Source: an uncultured Aliiroseovarius sp. (GTDB lineage Bacteria; Pseudomonadota; Alphaproteobacteria; Rhodobacterales; Rhodobacteraceae). From it: 5,873 bases of DNA. The stretch is taken from the NCBI GenBank assembly GCA_938023895.1, contig CALJDH010000017.1:1-5873 (forward strand). Reading direction: 5' to 3'. Positions 1 to 5,803 of this stretch are shown here, in pieces. Under the pieces are notes generated by a model that worked only from the letters and a program-made list of their open reading frames with translations, had not been told where the DNA came from and ran no database searches. The position numbers and the translations under genes were made by a program. Each line of letters begins with the position of its first letter. The stretch's first letter is position 1.

Positions 1-728
1 TGCATCAAGTGGTTCTGCACCATATCGCGCATCGCGCCCGACTTGTCATAGTATCCGCCCCGCCCTTCGACGCCGACGGTCTCGGCCACGGTGATCTGGA
101 TGTGATCCACGTATTGCGCATTCCAAAGCGGTTCGAACAGCATGTTTCCAAAGCGCAGCGCCATCAAGTTCTGCACGGTCTCTTTTCCAAGATAGTGATC
201 GATGCGGTAGATCTGGCTTTCGTCGAAATGCTCGGCCAGCGTGGCGTTCAGCGCGCGCGCTGTTTCGATGTCATGGCCAAAGGGCTTCTCCACCACGATC
301 CGGGCCTCGGGCCCCGCGATCCCTTTCGTGTGAAGGCGTTCGGCAATCGGTCCAAACAAGCTTGGCCCGACCGAGAAATAAAACGCCTGCACCCGGTCCT
401 GATGGCTTTTGGCCTTCAGCTCGGCCCAGCCGTCATCTCCCATGGCGTCAACTTGCACATAGAACAGCGTCTCGCGAAACGCCGCCAACGTATCGGGGTC
501 ACATTTGCGCTTCGACACGAAGCTGCGTACGGCCTCTTCCACGAAATCGCGGAAGCCCGCGTCGTCCATATCACTCCGCGCCGCCCCGATGATGCGCGCC
601 CCTTCGGGCATCTGCCCGTCACGGAAGCGGCGGTACAGACCAGGCAGGATTTTGCGGCGCGACAGATCGCCTGTCCCACCAAAAATGACCAGATCAAAAG
701 GATCGACCGGAATAACACGCGAGACCAT
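1..728 (-). CDS. zwf: Glucose-6-phosphate 1-dehydrogenase, N-terminal half (runs off the left edge)
   Basis: Cytoplasmic enzyme that oxidises glucose 6-phosphate to 6-phosphogluconolactone with NAD(P)+, the entry to the Entner-Doudoroff and oxidative pentose phosphate routes. The 242 visible codons start at ATG 728-726. Seen in the translation: the nucleotide-binding loop FGGTGDLS at about residues 16-23, VVEKPFGHD near 145-153, and the family signature RIDHYLGKE at 175-183, whose histidine and lysine belong to the substrate/catalytic site. LWNAQYVDHIQIT follows near 201-213. The family is usually about 490 residues, so roughly half is present, cut by the window edge and not by mutation. The start is supported by GGAG about 8 bases upstream. 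The next gene upstream, an agmatinase-family gene on the same strand, ends 116 bases away. A LacI-type palindrome lies 16 bases before the ATG, suggesting sugar-responsive control. Identity is very secure. Confidence 0.96.
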   Translation of the reverse strand, partial: MVSRVIPVDPFDLVIFGGTGDLSRRKILPGLYRRFRDGQMPEGARIIGAARSDMDDAGFRDFVEEAVRSFVSKRKCDPDTLAAFRETLFYVQVDAMGDDGWAELKAKSHQDRVQAFYFSVGPSLFGPIAERLHTKGIAGPEARIVVEKPFGHDIETARALNATLAEHFDESQIYRIDHYLGKETVQNLMALRFGNMLFEPLWNAQYVDHIQITVAETVGVEGRGGYYDKSGAMRDMVQNHLM

Positions 729-744
729 CAGGAACTCCAGTTAT

Positions 745-756
745 GTTAGCGCTAAC
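745..756. promoter_or_regulatory. LacI-family-like operator palindrome upstream of zwf
   Basis: GTTAGCGCTAAC is a perfect 12-base palindrome with the central GCGC typical of LacI/GalR-family operators. It ends 16 bases before the zwf ATG, within the probable leader or promoter. A weak promoter candidate lies upstream on the minus strand (TTGTGA at 817-822, TAGACT at 795-800, 16-base spacer), which would put the site downstream of the transcription start, a position suited to repression. The regulator is not in the window. LacI-type control of Entner-Doudoroff genes is known in alphaproteobacteria, but assigning this site to any named regulator is inference. Confidence 0.5.
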
Positions 757-824
757 TATTTCACTCACGGCCTTCTAACCGCTTCACTCTCATAAGTCTA
801 GCATCCTTATGGCGCGTCACAAGC

Positions 825-846
825 AAAGTCGCTCAGGAAGCGCTTT
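825..846 (-). terminator. Weak terminator-like hairpin at the end of the agmatinase-family gene
   Basis: On the minus strand the sequence starting inside the stop codon reads AAAGCGCT, a five-base loop, then AGCG-A-CTTT. This is an 8-pair stem with one bulged A. It is followed by TTTGCTTGT-like sequence and not by a clean U-run, so termination may be partial and some readthrough into zwf is possible. Confidence 0.3.
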
Positions 847-1795
847 ATCCGGCCATCACGCACAGCAGTTCGAACATAATCGAGGCACCCAGATAGGCGG
901 TCGCACCGCTGGGATCAAAGGGGGGCGAAACCTCGACCAGATCTGCCCCGATAATGTTTAGGCCCCGAAGGGCACGCACGACCTGAAGCGCCTGATAGGA
1001 ATTTGGGCCGCCAACCTCGGGCGTGCCGGTGCCCGGAGCGAAGGCCGGGTCAACGAAATCAATATCATAGCTGACATAGGTCGCACCCTTCCCGGCGATC
1101 TCGCGGGCCTCCTCCATCACGTCATCGACGCCGCGTGCGTGGAACTCTTCGATAGGAATCACCCGGATGCCCACGCTGTCGGCAAAGTCGCGATCTTCGT
1201 TGTCATAGGCGGTGCCGCGAATGCCGATCATCACCACGCGTTTGGGGTCTAAAAGCCCCTCTTCCACCGCGCGGCGGAAAGGCGTGCCGTGGGTATACAT
1301 GGTGCCGTCGAAATACGAGTGAAACAGGTCCGTGTGGCTGTCGAAATGCACCATCCCAACCGGCCCATCCTTGGCCAGCGCGCGCAGAATCGGAAGCGTA
1401 CACAGGTGGTCGCCCCCGCCGGTCAACGGACGGATGCCAGCCGCGTTGACGCGAGTATAGAACGCCTCCATCCGTTTCAGGCTGTCCATCACATCCGCGG
1501 GGTTCGGGGCGACGTCGCCTAGGTCCGCACAGTTCAGCACCTCGAACGGGCGCACGCCAGTTGCCCCGTTTTGCGCCCGGATCATGGTGGACATATCACG
1601 CAGCTGGCGCGGACCGTGACGCGGGCCGGGTCGGTTGGTGGTACCACCATCCCAAGGCGCACCGATCAGGCCAACCTGCACATCCGAGAATCGCGGGTGG
1701 TCAAAATCCACATACGGCAGCCGCATGAAAGTCGGCACGCCCGCAAAACGCGGCAGGTCAAAGCCCGAAACGGGGGTGAAAAACGGATCTGACAT
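845..1795 (-). CDS. Agmatinase-family ureohydrolase (guanidino substrate uncertain)
   Basis: A 316-residue enzyme of the arginase/agmatinase fold, which uses two metal ions (usually Mn) to hydrolyse a guanidino group to urea plus an amine. All three metal motifs are visible: GGGDH with H130, HFDSHTD with D152, H154 and D156, and SYDIDFVDP with D244 and D246, followed by APGTGTPEVGG (253-263). The C-terminal DLVEVSPPFD (285-294) is typical of bacterial agmatinase and guanidinobutyrase proteins. Full length for the family. The ATG at 1795 has GGGAGG five bases upstream (1801-1806). The best generic name is SpeB-like, but agmatine, 4-guanidinobutyrate, 3-guanidinopropionate or another guanidine cannot be told apart by eye. 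No arginine decarboxylase, transporter or regulator accompanies it here. It lies 69 bases downstream of the HNH gene on the same strand with no convincing terminator between, so co-transcription is possible. Confidence 0.9.
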   Translation of the reverse strand: MSDPFFTPVSGFDLPRFAGVPTFMRLPYVDFDHPRFSDVQVGLIGAPWDGGTTNRPGPRHGPRQLRDMSTMIRAQNGATGVRPFEVLNCADLGDVAPNPADVMDSLKRMEAFYTRVNAAGIRPLTGGGDHLCTLPILRALAKDGPVGMVHFDSHTDLFHSYFDGTMYTHGTPFRRAVEEGLLDPKRVVMIGIRGTAYDNEDRDFADSVGIRVIPIEEFHARGVDDVMEEAREIAGKGATYVSYDIDFVDPAFAPGTGTPEVGGPNSYQALQVVRALRGLNIIGADLVEVSPPFDPSGATAYLGASIMFELLCVMAG

Positions 1796-1800
1796 GGCGG

Positions 1801-1806
1801 CCTCCC
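1801..1806 (-). promoter_or_regulatory. Strong Shine-Dalgarno of the agmatinase-family gene
   Basis: GGGAGG on the minus strand, five bases before the ATG at 1795-1793. It fixes the start codon. The rest of the 69-base gap to the HNH gene holds an 8-base palindrome CGCTAGCG (1822-1829) but no convincing promoter or terminator. Confidence 0.7.
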
Positions 1807-1864
1807 AGTTGTTTGAGAGGACGCTAGCGAGTCACATCCGCGCCGTCATGCAAAATCCGACAGA

Positions 1865-2449
1865 TCAGGCGTCGAGTTCGGTATCCCAATATAGGAAATC
1901 CATCCAACTGTCGTGCAAGTGGCCGGGTGGGAACTTGCGCCCAACATTGCGCAGCTCTTCCGCTGTGGGCTGGCGCGCAGGCTTGCGCAAGGACAGCCCT
2001 GAGTGCCGTAGGGGTTTCGAGCCCTTCTTCAAGTTGCACCGCTGGCACGCCGCGACCACGTTTTCCCAGCTGGTCACGCCGCCAGCTGCACGCGGCACCA
2101 CGTGATCAAAGGTCAGATCCCCCTTCGCCCCACAGTACTGACAGCAGAATTCATCCCTCAAGAACAAATTAAAGCGCGTGAAGGCCACGCGCTTTTGAGG
2201 TTTCACATAGTCTTTTAGAACCACGACCGAAGGGATTTTCAGCTCAATCGACGGGCTTCTGACCACCTCGTCATACTCGGCCAGTATGTTGACCCGGTCC
2301 AGAACCGCCGCCTTTACGGCCTCCTGCCAAGGCCACAGAGACAGCGGATAATAGGACAATGGCCTGAAATCCGCGTTAAGCACCAAGGCGGCGCGCTGTT
2401 TGACGCCCCCGCCTTCGCGTACAAAGTCAGTTCTGAAGTCTCCGTCCAT
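1865..2449 (-). CDS. HNH endonuclease family protein, stand-alone
   Basis: A 194-residue protein with a zinc-stabilised HNH (beta-beta-alpha metal) domain. Two CxxC knuckles are visible: CQYC at 103-106 and CQRC at 135-138. Between them lies FDHVVPRAAGG (114-124) with the catalytic-type histidine H116, then EN at 129-130, and N139 in RCNLKKGSKP. The N-terminal stretch QRAALVLNADFRPLSYYPLS (18-37) is characteristic of a chromosomal HNH family widespread in bacteria. No partner methyltransferase, phage gene or intron is nearby, so a restriction or homing role is not supported; the cellular function of this family is not known to me. The start is ATG 2449, with only a weak ribosome site (GGAT at 5 bases, or GAGG at 12). 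No alternative in-frame start codon precedes the conserved block. Its own promoter candidate lies upstream, so it is probably a separate unit from the esterase operon. Confidence 0.88.
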   Translation of the reverse strand: MDGDFRTDFVREGGGVKQRAALVLNADFRPLSYYPLSLWPWQEAVKAAVLDRVNILAEYDEVVRSPSIELKIPSVVVLKDYVKPQKRVAFTRFNLFLRDEFCCQYCGAKGDLTFDHVVPRAAGGVTSWENVVAACQRCNLKKGSKPLRHSGLSLRKPARQPTAEELRNVGRKFPPGHLHDSWMDFLYWDTELDA

Positions 2450-2492
2450 GACGCATCCAATCCTCGCCCGTATACATCCTCAATCGGTTGTC

Positions 2493-2511
2493 GGGGCGGG
2501 ACACCCGCCCC
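2493..2511 (-). repeat. Perfect GC-rich hairpin in the HNH gene leader
   Basis: GGGGCGGG, a three-base loop and CCCGCCCC form an uninterrupted 8-pair stem. It lies 44-62 bases upstream of the HNH start codon and just downstream of the proposed promoter, so it would sit near the 5' end of that mRNA. No U-run follows on either strand, so it does not look like an intrinsic terminator. A stabilising or regulatory 5' stem-loop is the simplest reading, unproven. Confidence 0.55.
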
Positions 2512-2525
2512 ATGCTTATAGGTTG

Positions 2526-2553
2526 ACTATATATTGATAAGACAACCTGACAA
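2526..2553 (-). promoter_or_regulatory. Candidate sigma-70-type promoter for the HNH gene
   Basis: On the minus strand, TTGTCA (2548-2553) and TATAGT (2526-2531) are separated by 16 bases of AT-rich sequence, which stands out in this GC-rich window. An alternative pair is TTGTCT (2540-2545) with TATAAG (2515-2520), spaced 19. Transcription would begin near 2518, giving a leader of about 70 bases that contains the GC-rich hairpin. Short repeats GGTTGTC/GACAACC (2486-2492, 2541-2547, 2549-2555) and GGTTGAC (2521-2527) flank it and could be an operator. Confidence 0.45.
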
Positions 2554-2573
2554 CCCCAACATATGGGGTCATC
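2549..2573 (-). terminator. Candidate terminator of the cbiD-cobK-glycosylase-esterase operon
   Basis: In minus-strand RNA, GATGACCCCA and TGGGGTTGUC pair over 10 positions, two of them G-U, around a five-base loop. The wobbles pair only in the minus-strand transcript, which fits a role after the esterase gene, whose stop codon is 55 bases upstream. The downstream tract (AGGTTGTCTTATC) is only moderately U-rich. It overlaps the -35 region proposed for the HNH gene. Confidence 0.38.
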
Positions 2574-2628
2574 AGAGGCATAACATCGGATTATCTCAGG
2601 GATGTGACAGGCGACGGGCCAGATGTGA

Positions 2629-3312
2629 TCAGTTGGCGGCCTTTGCCGGGGTCATCCCCAGATTGTCCAGCATGAAGCTGAGCGCCACGGAAAGACCGTC
2701 CATCGCGATTCCATGCCCAGTGCCCTTCATGATGAAGCCATAGGTCTCGAACCCGGCAGCTTGCAGCACTTCGCCGCTTTCGCTGAAATGACCCGGAGGC
2801 ACCATGTCGTCCTGATCGCCATGCACCAGCAGGATAGGCAGCTTCGACACCACGTTTTCAGCGAATTGATCCGGTTCCAGCATCCGACCCGAGAATGCGA
2901 CCAGACCGGCAATCGGTTCTTCCCGGCGCGGCAGCACGCGCAAGGACATCATCGTACCTTGTGAGAAACCGAATACGATCAACTGGGACGGCTCGATACC
3001 TTCGTCTTCCAGAACCTGATCGAGAAAGGCATTGATGTCCCCTTCGGCCATTTCCACGCCACGCATGCTGTCTTCTTCCGACGAGCCGTCCAGCCACGGG
3101 ATCGGGAACCACTGGTATCCCATCGGGTTGCCCAAGCATTTTTCGGGCGCGTCGGGCGCAATGAAGGTGGTGTCGGGCATGTGTTCAGACAGGGGATCAG
3201 CCAGTCCCAGCAAGTCCGCACCATCTGCGCCGTAGCCGTGCAGAAACACCACCACCGATTTCGTGGTGCCCGAGGCCGCTTCGCGCCGTTTGCTTTCCAA
3301 GATGCGGGTCAT
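2629..3312 (-). CDS. Alpha/beta hydrolase, phospholipase/carboxylesterase family
   Basis: A 227-residue cytoplasmic serine hydrolase of the carboxylesterase/acyl-protein-thioesterase-like family (Abhydrolase_2 type). Seen: FLHGYGADGADLLGLA (23-38), which supplies the oxyanion region; the nucleophile elbow GFSQG with S117; HGDQDDMVP (164-172) with the probable acid D168; and GTGHGI (198-203) with the catalytic histidine H200. The full triad is intact and length is normal for the family. No signal peptide or membrane segment is visible. The ATG at 3312 overlaps the stop of the upstream glycosylase gene as ATGA, so translation is likely coupled and it is the last gene of the four-gene operon. 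The substrate is unknown; short-chain esters or lysophospholipids are what the family commonly takes. Confidence 0.9.
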   Translation of the reverse strand: MTRILESKRREAASGTTKSVVVFLHGYGADGADLLGLADPLSEHMPDTTFIAPDAPEKCLGNPMGYQWFPIPWLDGSSEEDSMRGVEMAEGDINAFLDQVLEDEGIEPSQLIVFGFSQGTMMSLRVLPRREEPIAGLVAFSGRMLEPDQFAENVVSKLPILLVHGDQDDMVPPGHFSESGEVLQAAGFETYGFIMKGTGHGIAMDGLSVALSFMLDNLGMTPAKAAN

Positions 3313-3950
3313 TCGCCTATCCCTTCGCGTTCTGTTTCCATGCGGTAATAGGCCCAGAGCAACCGCGCCGCAACGCCCCTGTTGGGGGACCAGTCCTGCG
3401 CCATCGCGCGCATCGCCTTTTCTTTGGGCCGCTCGGGCAGATCAAACAGGCGCTTTGCCGCCTCTTGCAGGGCCAGATCGCCCGCCGGGAACACATCCGC
3501 ACGGCCCAGTGCGAACAGCGCATAGATTTCGGCCGTCCATGTGCCGATCCCCGGCACTGCGGTCAGGGTCTTAATGACCTGATCGGAAGACAGATCATGC
3601 AGCTTTGGATAGTCGATCGCCGCGTCGGCCAACGCTTTGGCATAGCGGATTTTCGGACGCGACAGGCCCACATCGGCCAAATCCTGATCACCGGCACGGG
3701 CGACGTTTGCTGTTTCATCAAACCCGGCCTCTTGCACCCGCCCCCAAATTGCCGCGGCCGACGCGGTCGAGACCTGCTGCCCAACGATGGCAAACATCAG
3801 CGCCGAAAACCCGTCCGGGCGCAGCCGCAGCGGGATGTCTTCTAGATGATCGAAAATGGTCTCAAAGCGCGGCTCTAGGACGCAAAGCGCGCGCGCCTCT
3901 CGCTGCAAACAGCCCTGCCCGTGGATCAGCGGTTCAATCGGGTCAGCCAT
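3309..3950 (-). CDS. DNA-3-methyladenine glycosylase, AlkA-like (HhH-GPD superfamily)
   Basis: A 213-residue base-excision repair enzyme predicted to remove alkylated purines such as 3-methyladenine from DNA. Seen: AIVGQQVS (54-61), a conserved block of the AlkA-type family; the helix-hairpin-helix AVPGIGTWTAE (131-141), which grips the DNA backbone; and the following GPD segment VFPAGDLALQ with the catalytic aspartate D158. A C-terminal RGVAARLLWAYYR (191-203) is also family-like. It lacks the extra N-terminal domain of E. coli AlkA, as in the many short bacterial and yeast MAG1-type forms. I chose ATG 3950 because AAGAGG lies 7 bases upstream; the longer frame to 3986 starts at TTG without support. 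It overlaps the 3' end of cobK by 25 bases and the esterase start by 4. No Ada-type regulator or ada/alkB gene is adjacent. Confidence 0.9.
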   Translation of the reverse strand: MADPIEPLIHGQGCLQREARALCVLEPRFETIFDHLEDIPLRLRPDGFSALMFAIVGQQVSTASAAAIWGRVQEAGFDETANVARAGDQDLADVGLSRPKIRYAKALADAAIDYPKLHDLSSDQVIKTLTAVPGIGTWTAEIYALFALGRADVFPAGDLALQEAAKRLFDLPERPKEKAMRAMAQDWSPNRGVAARLLWAYYRMETEREGIGE

Positions 3951-4657
3951 TCCAGCGCCTCTTGCGGGGTCTCTACGCGGTCGCAATCAGGCAATTCCGG
4001 GCGATTTAGCATCACCACCGGCAGTCCCAACTGGCGTGCGGCCAGCAGCTTGGCACTGGTCGGCCCGCCCGCGTTTTTACTGACCAGATGGGTGATTTGA
4101 TAGGTGCGCAGCGTGTCCAGCTCCTCCTCAAGTGAGAATGGCGGGCGCGCAACGATCCAACCGCCCTCATAGGGAAAGGGATCGTCTGTCGCGTCGACGC
4201 GGCGGCAAAACAATGTACGCCCATTGGCCAACTCCGCCCAATCCGACACGGACACTGCCCCCGTCGCCAGTAGTACCCGGGCACCGTGCGGAATATGCGC
4301 AGTCGCAGCCTCTGGGCGGTCAATCAGATGCCAATCATCCTCAGTCTCCGCGCGCCATTCTGATCTTAACACTCTCAGATAAGGCACTGATAATATGTTA
4401 CATATCTTATTTGAGCGCGCTGAAATCTGCGCCGCGAACGGATGCGTTGCATCGACCACGGCGTCAAATCCTTTTGTGATCACAAAGTCTCTTTGCGCAG
4501 CCTCCCCGCCAAAGCCCCCAACGCGTGTTGGGACAGGATAGGTCGCAGGTGCTCGCGTCACACCAGCTAAGGAGGCCAGCACATCCTGCCCGTGCTCTGC
4601 CAAGAGTTTTGCGAGCGCGCGTGCCTCGCTCGTTCCGGCCAGCAGCAGGATCTTCAC
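3926..4657 (-). CDS. cobK: Precorrin-6A (cobalt-precorrin-6A) reductase
   Basis: A 243-residue NADPH-dependent enzyme that reduces the macrocycle of precorrin-6A to give precorrin-6B in corrin (vitamin B12) synthesis. Seen: N-terminal LLLAGTSEARALA (4-16), the family signature DATHPFAAQIS (69-79), and C-terminal VSKNAGGPTSAKLLAARQLG (192-211) followed by LPVVMLNRP. Length matches the family. It starts at GTG 4657-4655, overlapping the cbiD stop as GTGA, so it is probably translated by coupled re-initiation. Its 3' end overlaps the glycosylase gene. Odd feature: residues 82-99 (4361-4414) are encoded by an unusually AT-rich run of rare codons (ATA, TTA and AGA twice each), unlike the rest of the gene. 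The frame and the family motifs on both sides are intact, so the gene is probably functional. Confidence 0.95.
   Translation of the reverse strand: MKILLLAGTSEARALAKLLAEHGQDVLASLAGVTRAPATYPVPTRVGGFGGEAAQRDFVITKGFDAVVDATHPFAAQISARSNKICNILSVPYLRVLRSEWRAETEDDWHLIDRPEAATAHIPHGARVLLATGAVSVSDWAELANGRTLFCRRVDATDDPFPYEGGWIVARPPFSLEEELDTLRTYQITHLVSKNAGGPTSAKLLAARQLGLPVVMLNRPELPDCDRVETPQEALEWLTRLNR
3958..3963 (-). promoter_or_regulatory. Shine-Dalgarno that sets the glycosylase start
   Basis: AAGAGG on the minus strand, 7 bases before the ATG at 3950-3948, lying inside the 3' end of cobK. It favours this ATG over the TTG 12 codons upstream. Confidence 0.6.
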
Positions 4658-5706
4658 AGGGCCTGCGCGATGATATCGCCCTTTCGGTCGATCACGACAA
4701 TATCCACGGAAATCGGTGCGCCACGCAGGATCTCGATGGCTTGAGATTGCGCCTTCACAGCAATCATTGAGGACATTTTTTCCCCATGCTTTTCATGGGC
4801 TTGCAGTGCTGTATTCATGTCAGAAACTTCGGGGTCCTCCAGCCACTCGGCCAACACATCAAAATCCACCTGACTGCGACCCGAATGCAAATCCCGTGCG
4901 CCCTGCGCCAGTTTGGTCAGCTTGCCGATGCCTCCACCAATGGTCACACGCTCAATAGGATTGCGCGCCAGATATTTCAGCATCCCACCCGCGAAATCGC
5001 CCATGTCGATCATGGCCCCGTCGGACAGGTTAAACAGCCCCTGCACAACCTTTTCAGAGGTCGCCCCGGTGCAGCCCGCCACATGGGTCAGCCCCTCGGC
5101 CCGCGCGACATCAATCCCCCGGTGGATCGAGGCAATCCACGCCGCACAGGAAAACGGGCGCACGATGCCGGTGGTGCCAAGAATTGACAGCCCACCCTTG
5201 ATACCAAGCCGCGGGTTCCACGTCTTTTCAGCCAGCGCCGCCCCATCCTCGACCGAGATGGTGACGATTACATCGGCGGGCTGGTCATAGGTCGCGGCGG
5301 CCTCGTGGACGACGCCTTTGATCATCTGGCGCGGGACCGGGTTGATGGCGGGCTGGCCGACGGGAATCGGTAAGCCGGGTTTCGTCACGATGCCCACGCC
5401 CTCTCCGGCGACAAAGAAAACGCCCTGTCCCGGCTTGGCTGGCGCCACACGCGCCCGGATCACCGCGCCATGGGTTACGTCCGGATCGTCGCCTGCATCC
5501 TTCACGATCGCCGCTTCCGCCCAGTTATCCCTGGTGATCAGGTCATAGATCAGGAAATCCGGGGTTTCCCCACGGGGCAACGTGATCGTCACACGGGCAG
5601 GCGCACCCTGCCCCCACAGCGCATCCAACGCGGCCTTCACGGCGGCCGTGGCGCAGGCGCCTGTGGTCCAACCACGGCGCAACTTTTGAGGATCAGTCTT
5701 TTCCAT
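4654..5706 (-). CDS. cbiD: Cobalt-precorrin-5B C1-methyltransferase
   Basis: A 350-residue S-adenosylmethionine-dependent enzyme that methylates C1 of the ring-contracted corrin intermediate. Seen, numbering from ATG 5706: RRGWTTGACATAAVKAAL (10-27), the N-terminal signature; KDAGDDPDVTHG (69-80); TKPGLPIPVGQPAINPVPR (108-126); LGIKGGLSILGTTGIVRPFS (167-186); HVAGCTGATSEKVVQ (208-222); and GKLTKLAQGARDLHSG (261-276). Length is normal for CbiD. The frame stays open to 5859, but the extra 51 residues are cysteine- and serine-rich, show no family similarity and would overlap the divergent plus-strand gene, so ATG 5706 is preferred. There is no good Shine-Dalgarno, and a promoter lies directly before the ATG, suggesting a leaderless message. 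First gene of the operon cbiD-cobK-glycosylase-esterase. CbiD is classically the oxygen-independent-route enzyme but also occurs in alphaproteobacteria with otherwise aerobic-type Cob enzymes. Confidence 0.94.
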   Translation of the reverse strand: MEKTDPQKLRRGWTTGACATAAVKAALDALWGQGAPARVTITLPRGETPDFLIYDLITRDNWAEAAIVKDAGDDPDVTHGAVIRARVAPAKPGQGVFFVAGEGVGIVTKPGLPIPVGQPAINPVPRQMIKGVVHEAAATYDQPADVIVTISVEDGAALAEKTWNPRLGIKGGLSILGTTGIVRPFSCAAWIASIHRGIDVARAEGLTHVAGCTGATSEKVVQGLFNLSDGAMIDMGDFAGGMLKYLARNPIERVTIGGGIGKLTKLAQGARDLHSGRSQVDFDVLAEWLEDPEVSDMNTALQAHEKHGEKMSSMIAVKAQSQAIEILRGAPISVDIVVIDRKGDIIAQAL

Positions 5707-5713
5707 TCCAAAG

Positions 5714-5742
5714 ACTATAGGCGCGCAATTCCGCGCCGCCAA
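5714..5742 (-). promoter_or_regulatory. Candidate promoter of the cbiD operon
   Basis: On the minus strand, TTGGCG (5737-5742) and TATAGT (5714-5719) have an ideal 17-base spacer. The last base of the -10 box is 7 bases from the cbiD ATG, so transcription would start at or next to the start codon. The 97-base divergent region (5707-5803) is too short for a cobalamin riboswitch, and none is recognisable. Confidence 0.5.
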
Positions 5743-5803
5743 TCCGTTCTGTGAGGTCGCAGTTACGCTTTTCGAGCACGACCAACAGGTGCATAAGGGG
5801 CGC

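Noticed and set aside
9..749. Long plus-strand frame of 246 codons at the left edge
   Set aside because: It is antisense to zwf, whose translation on the minus strand carries clear family motifs (GGTGDLS, RIDHYLGKE). The plus-strand product shows no recognisable domain.
1822..1829. 8-base palindrome CGCTAGCG upstream of the agmatinase-family gene as an operator
   Set aside because: Eight-base palindromes of this composition are expected by chance in a window this size, and it has no extended symmetry.
1635..2105. Plus-strand frame of 156 codons across the agmatinase-HNH junction
   Set aside because: It spans two well-supported minus-strand genes and the gap between them, with no ribosome site or domain. 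It is a shadow of GC-rich coding sequence.
3951..3986. Longer glycosylase frame starting at 3986
   Set aside because: The codon is TTG without a ribosome site, whereas ATG 3950 has AAGAGG at good spacing. The extra arginine-rich residues are not family-like.
4390..4418. Internal promoter within the AT-rich part of cobK
   Set aside because: A TATTAT box exists on the minus strand, but the bases 16-18 upstream (GCGCTC region) do not resemble a -35 element.
5707..5803. Cobalamin riboswitch upstream of the cob operon
   Set aside because: Only 97 bases separate the divergent genes, and no B12-box-like element is visible. The space is too short for a full riboswitch.
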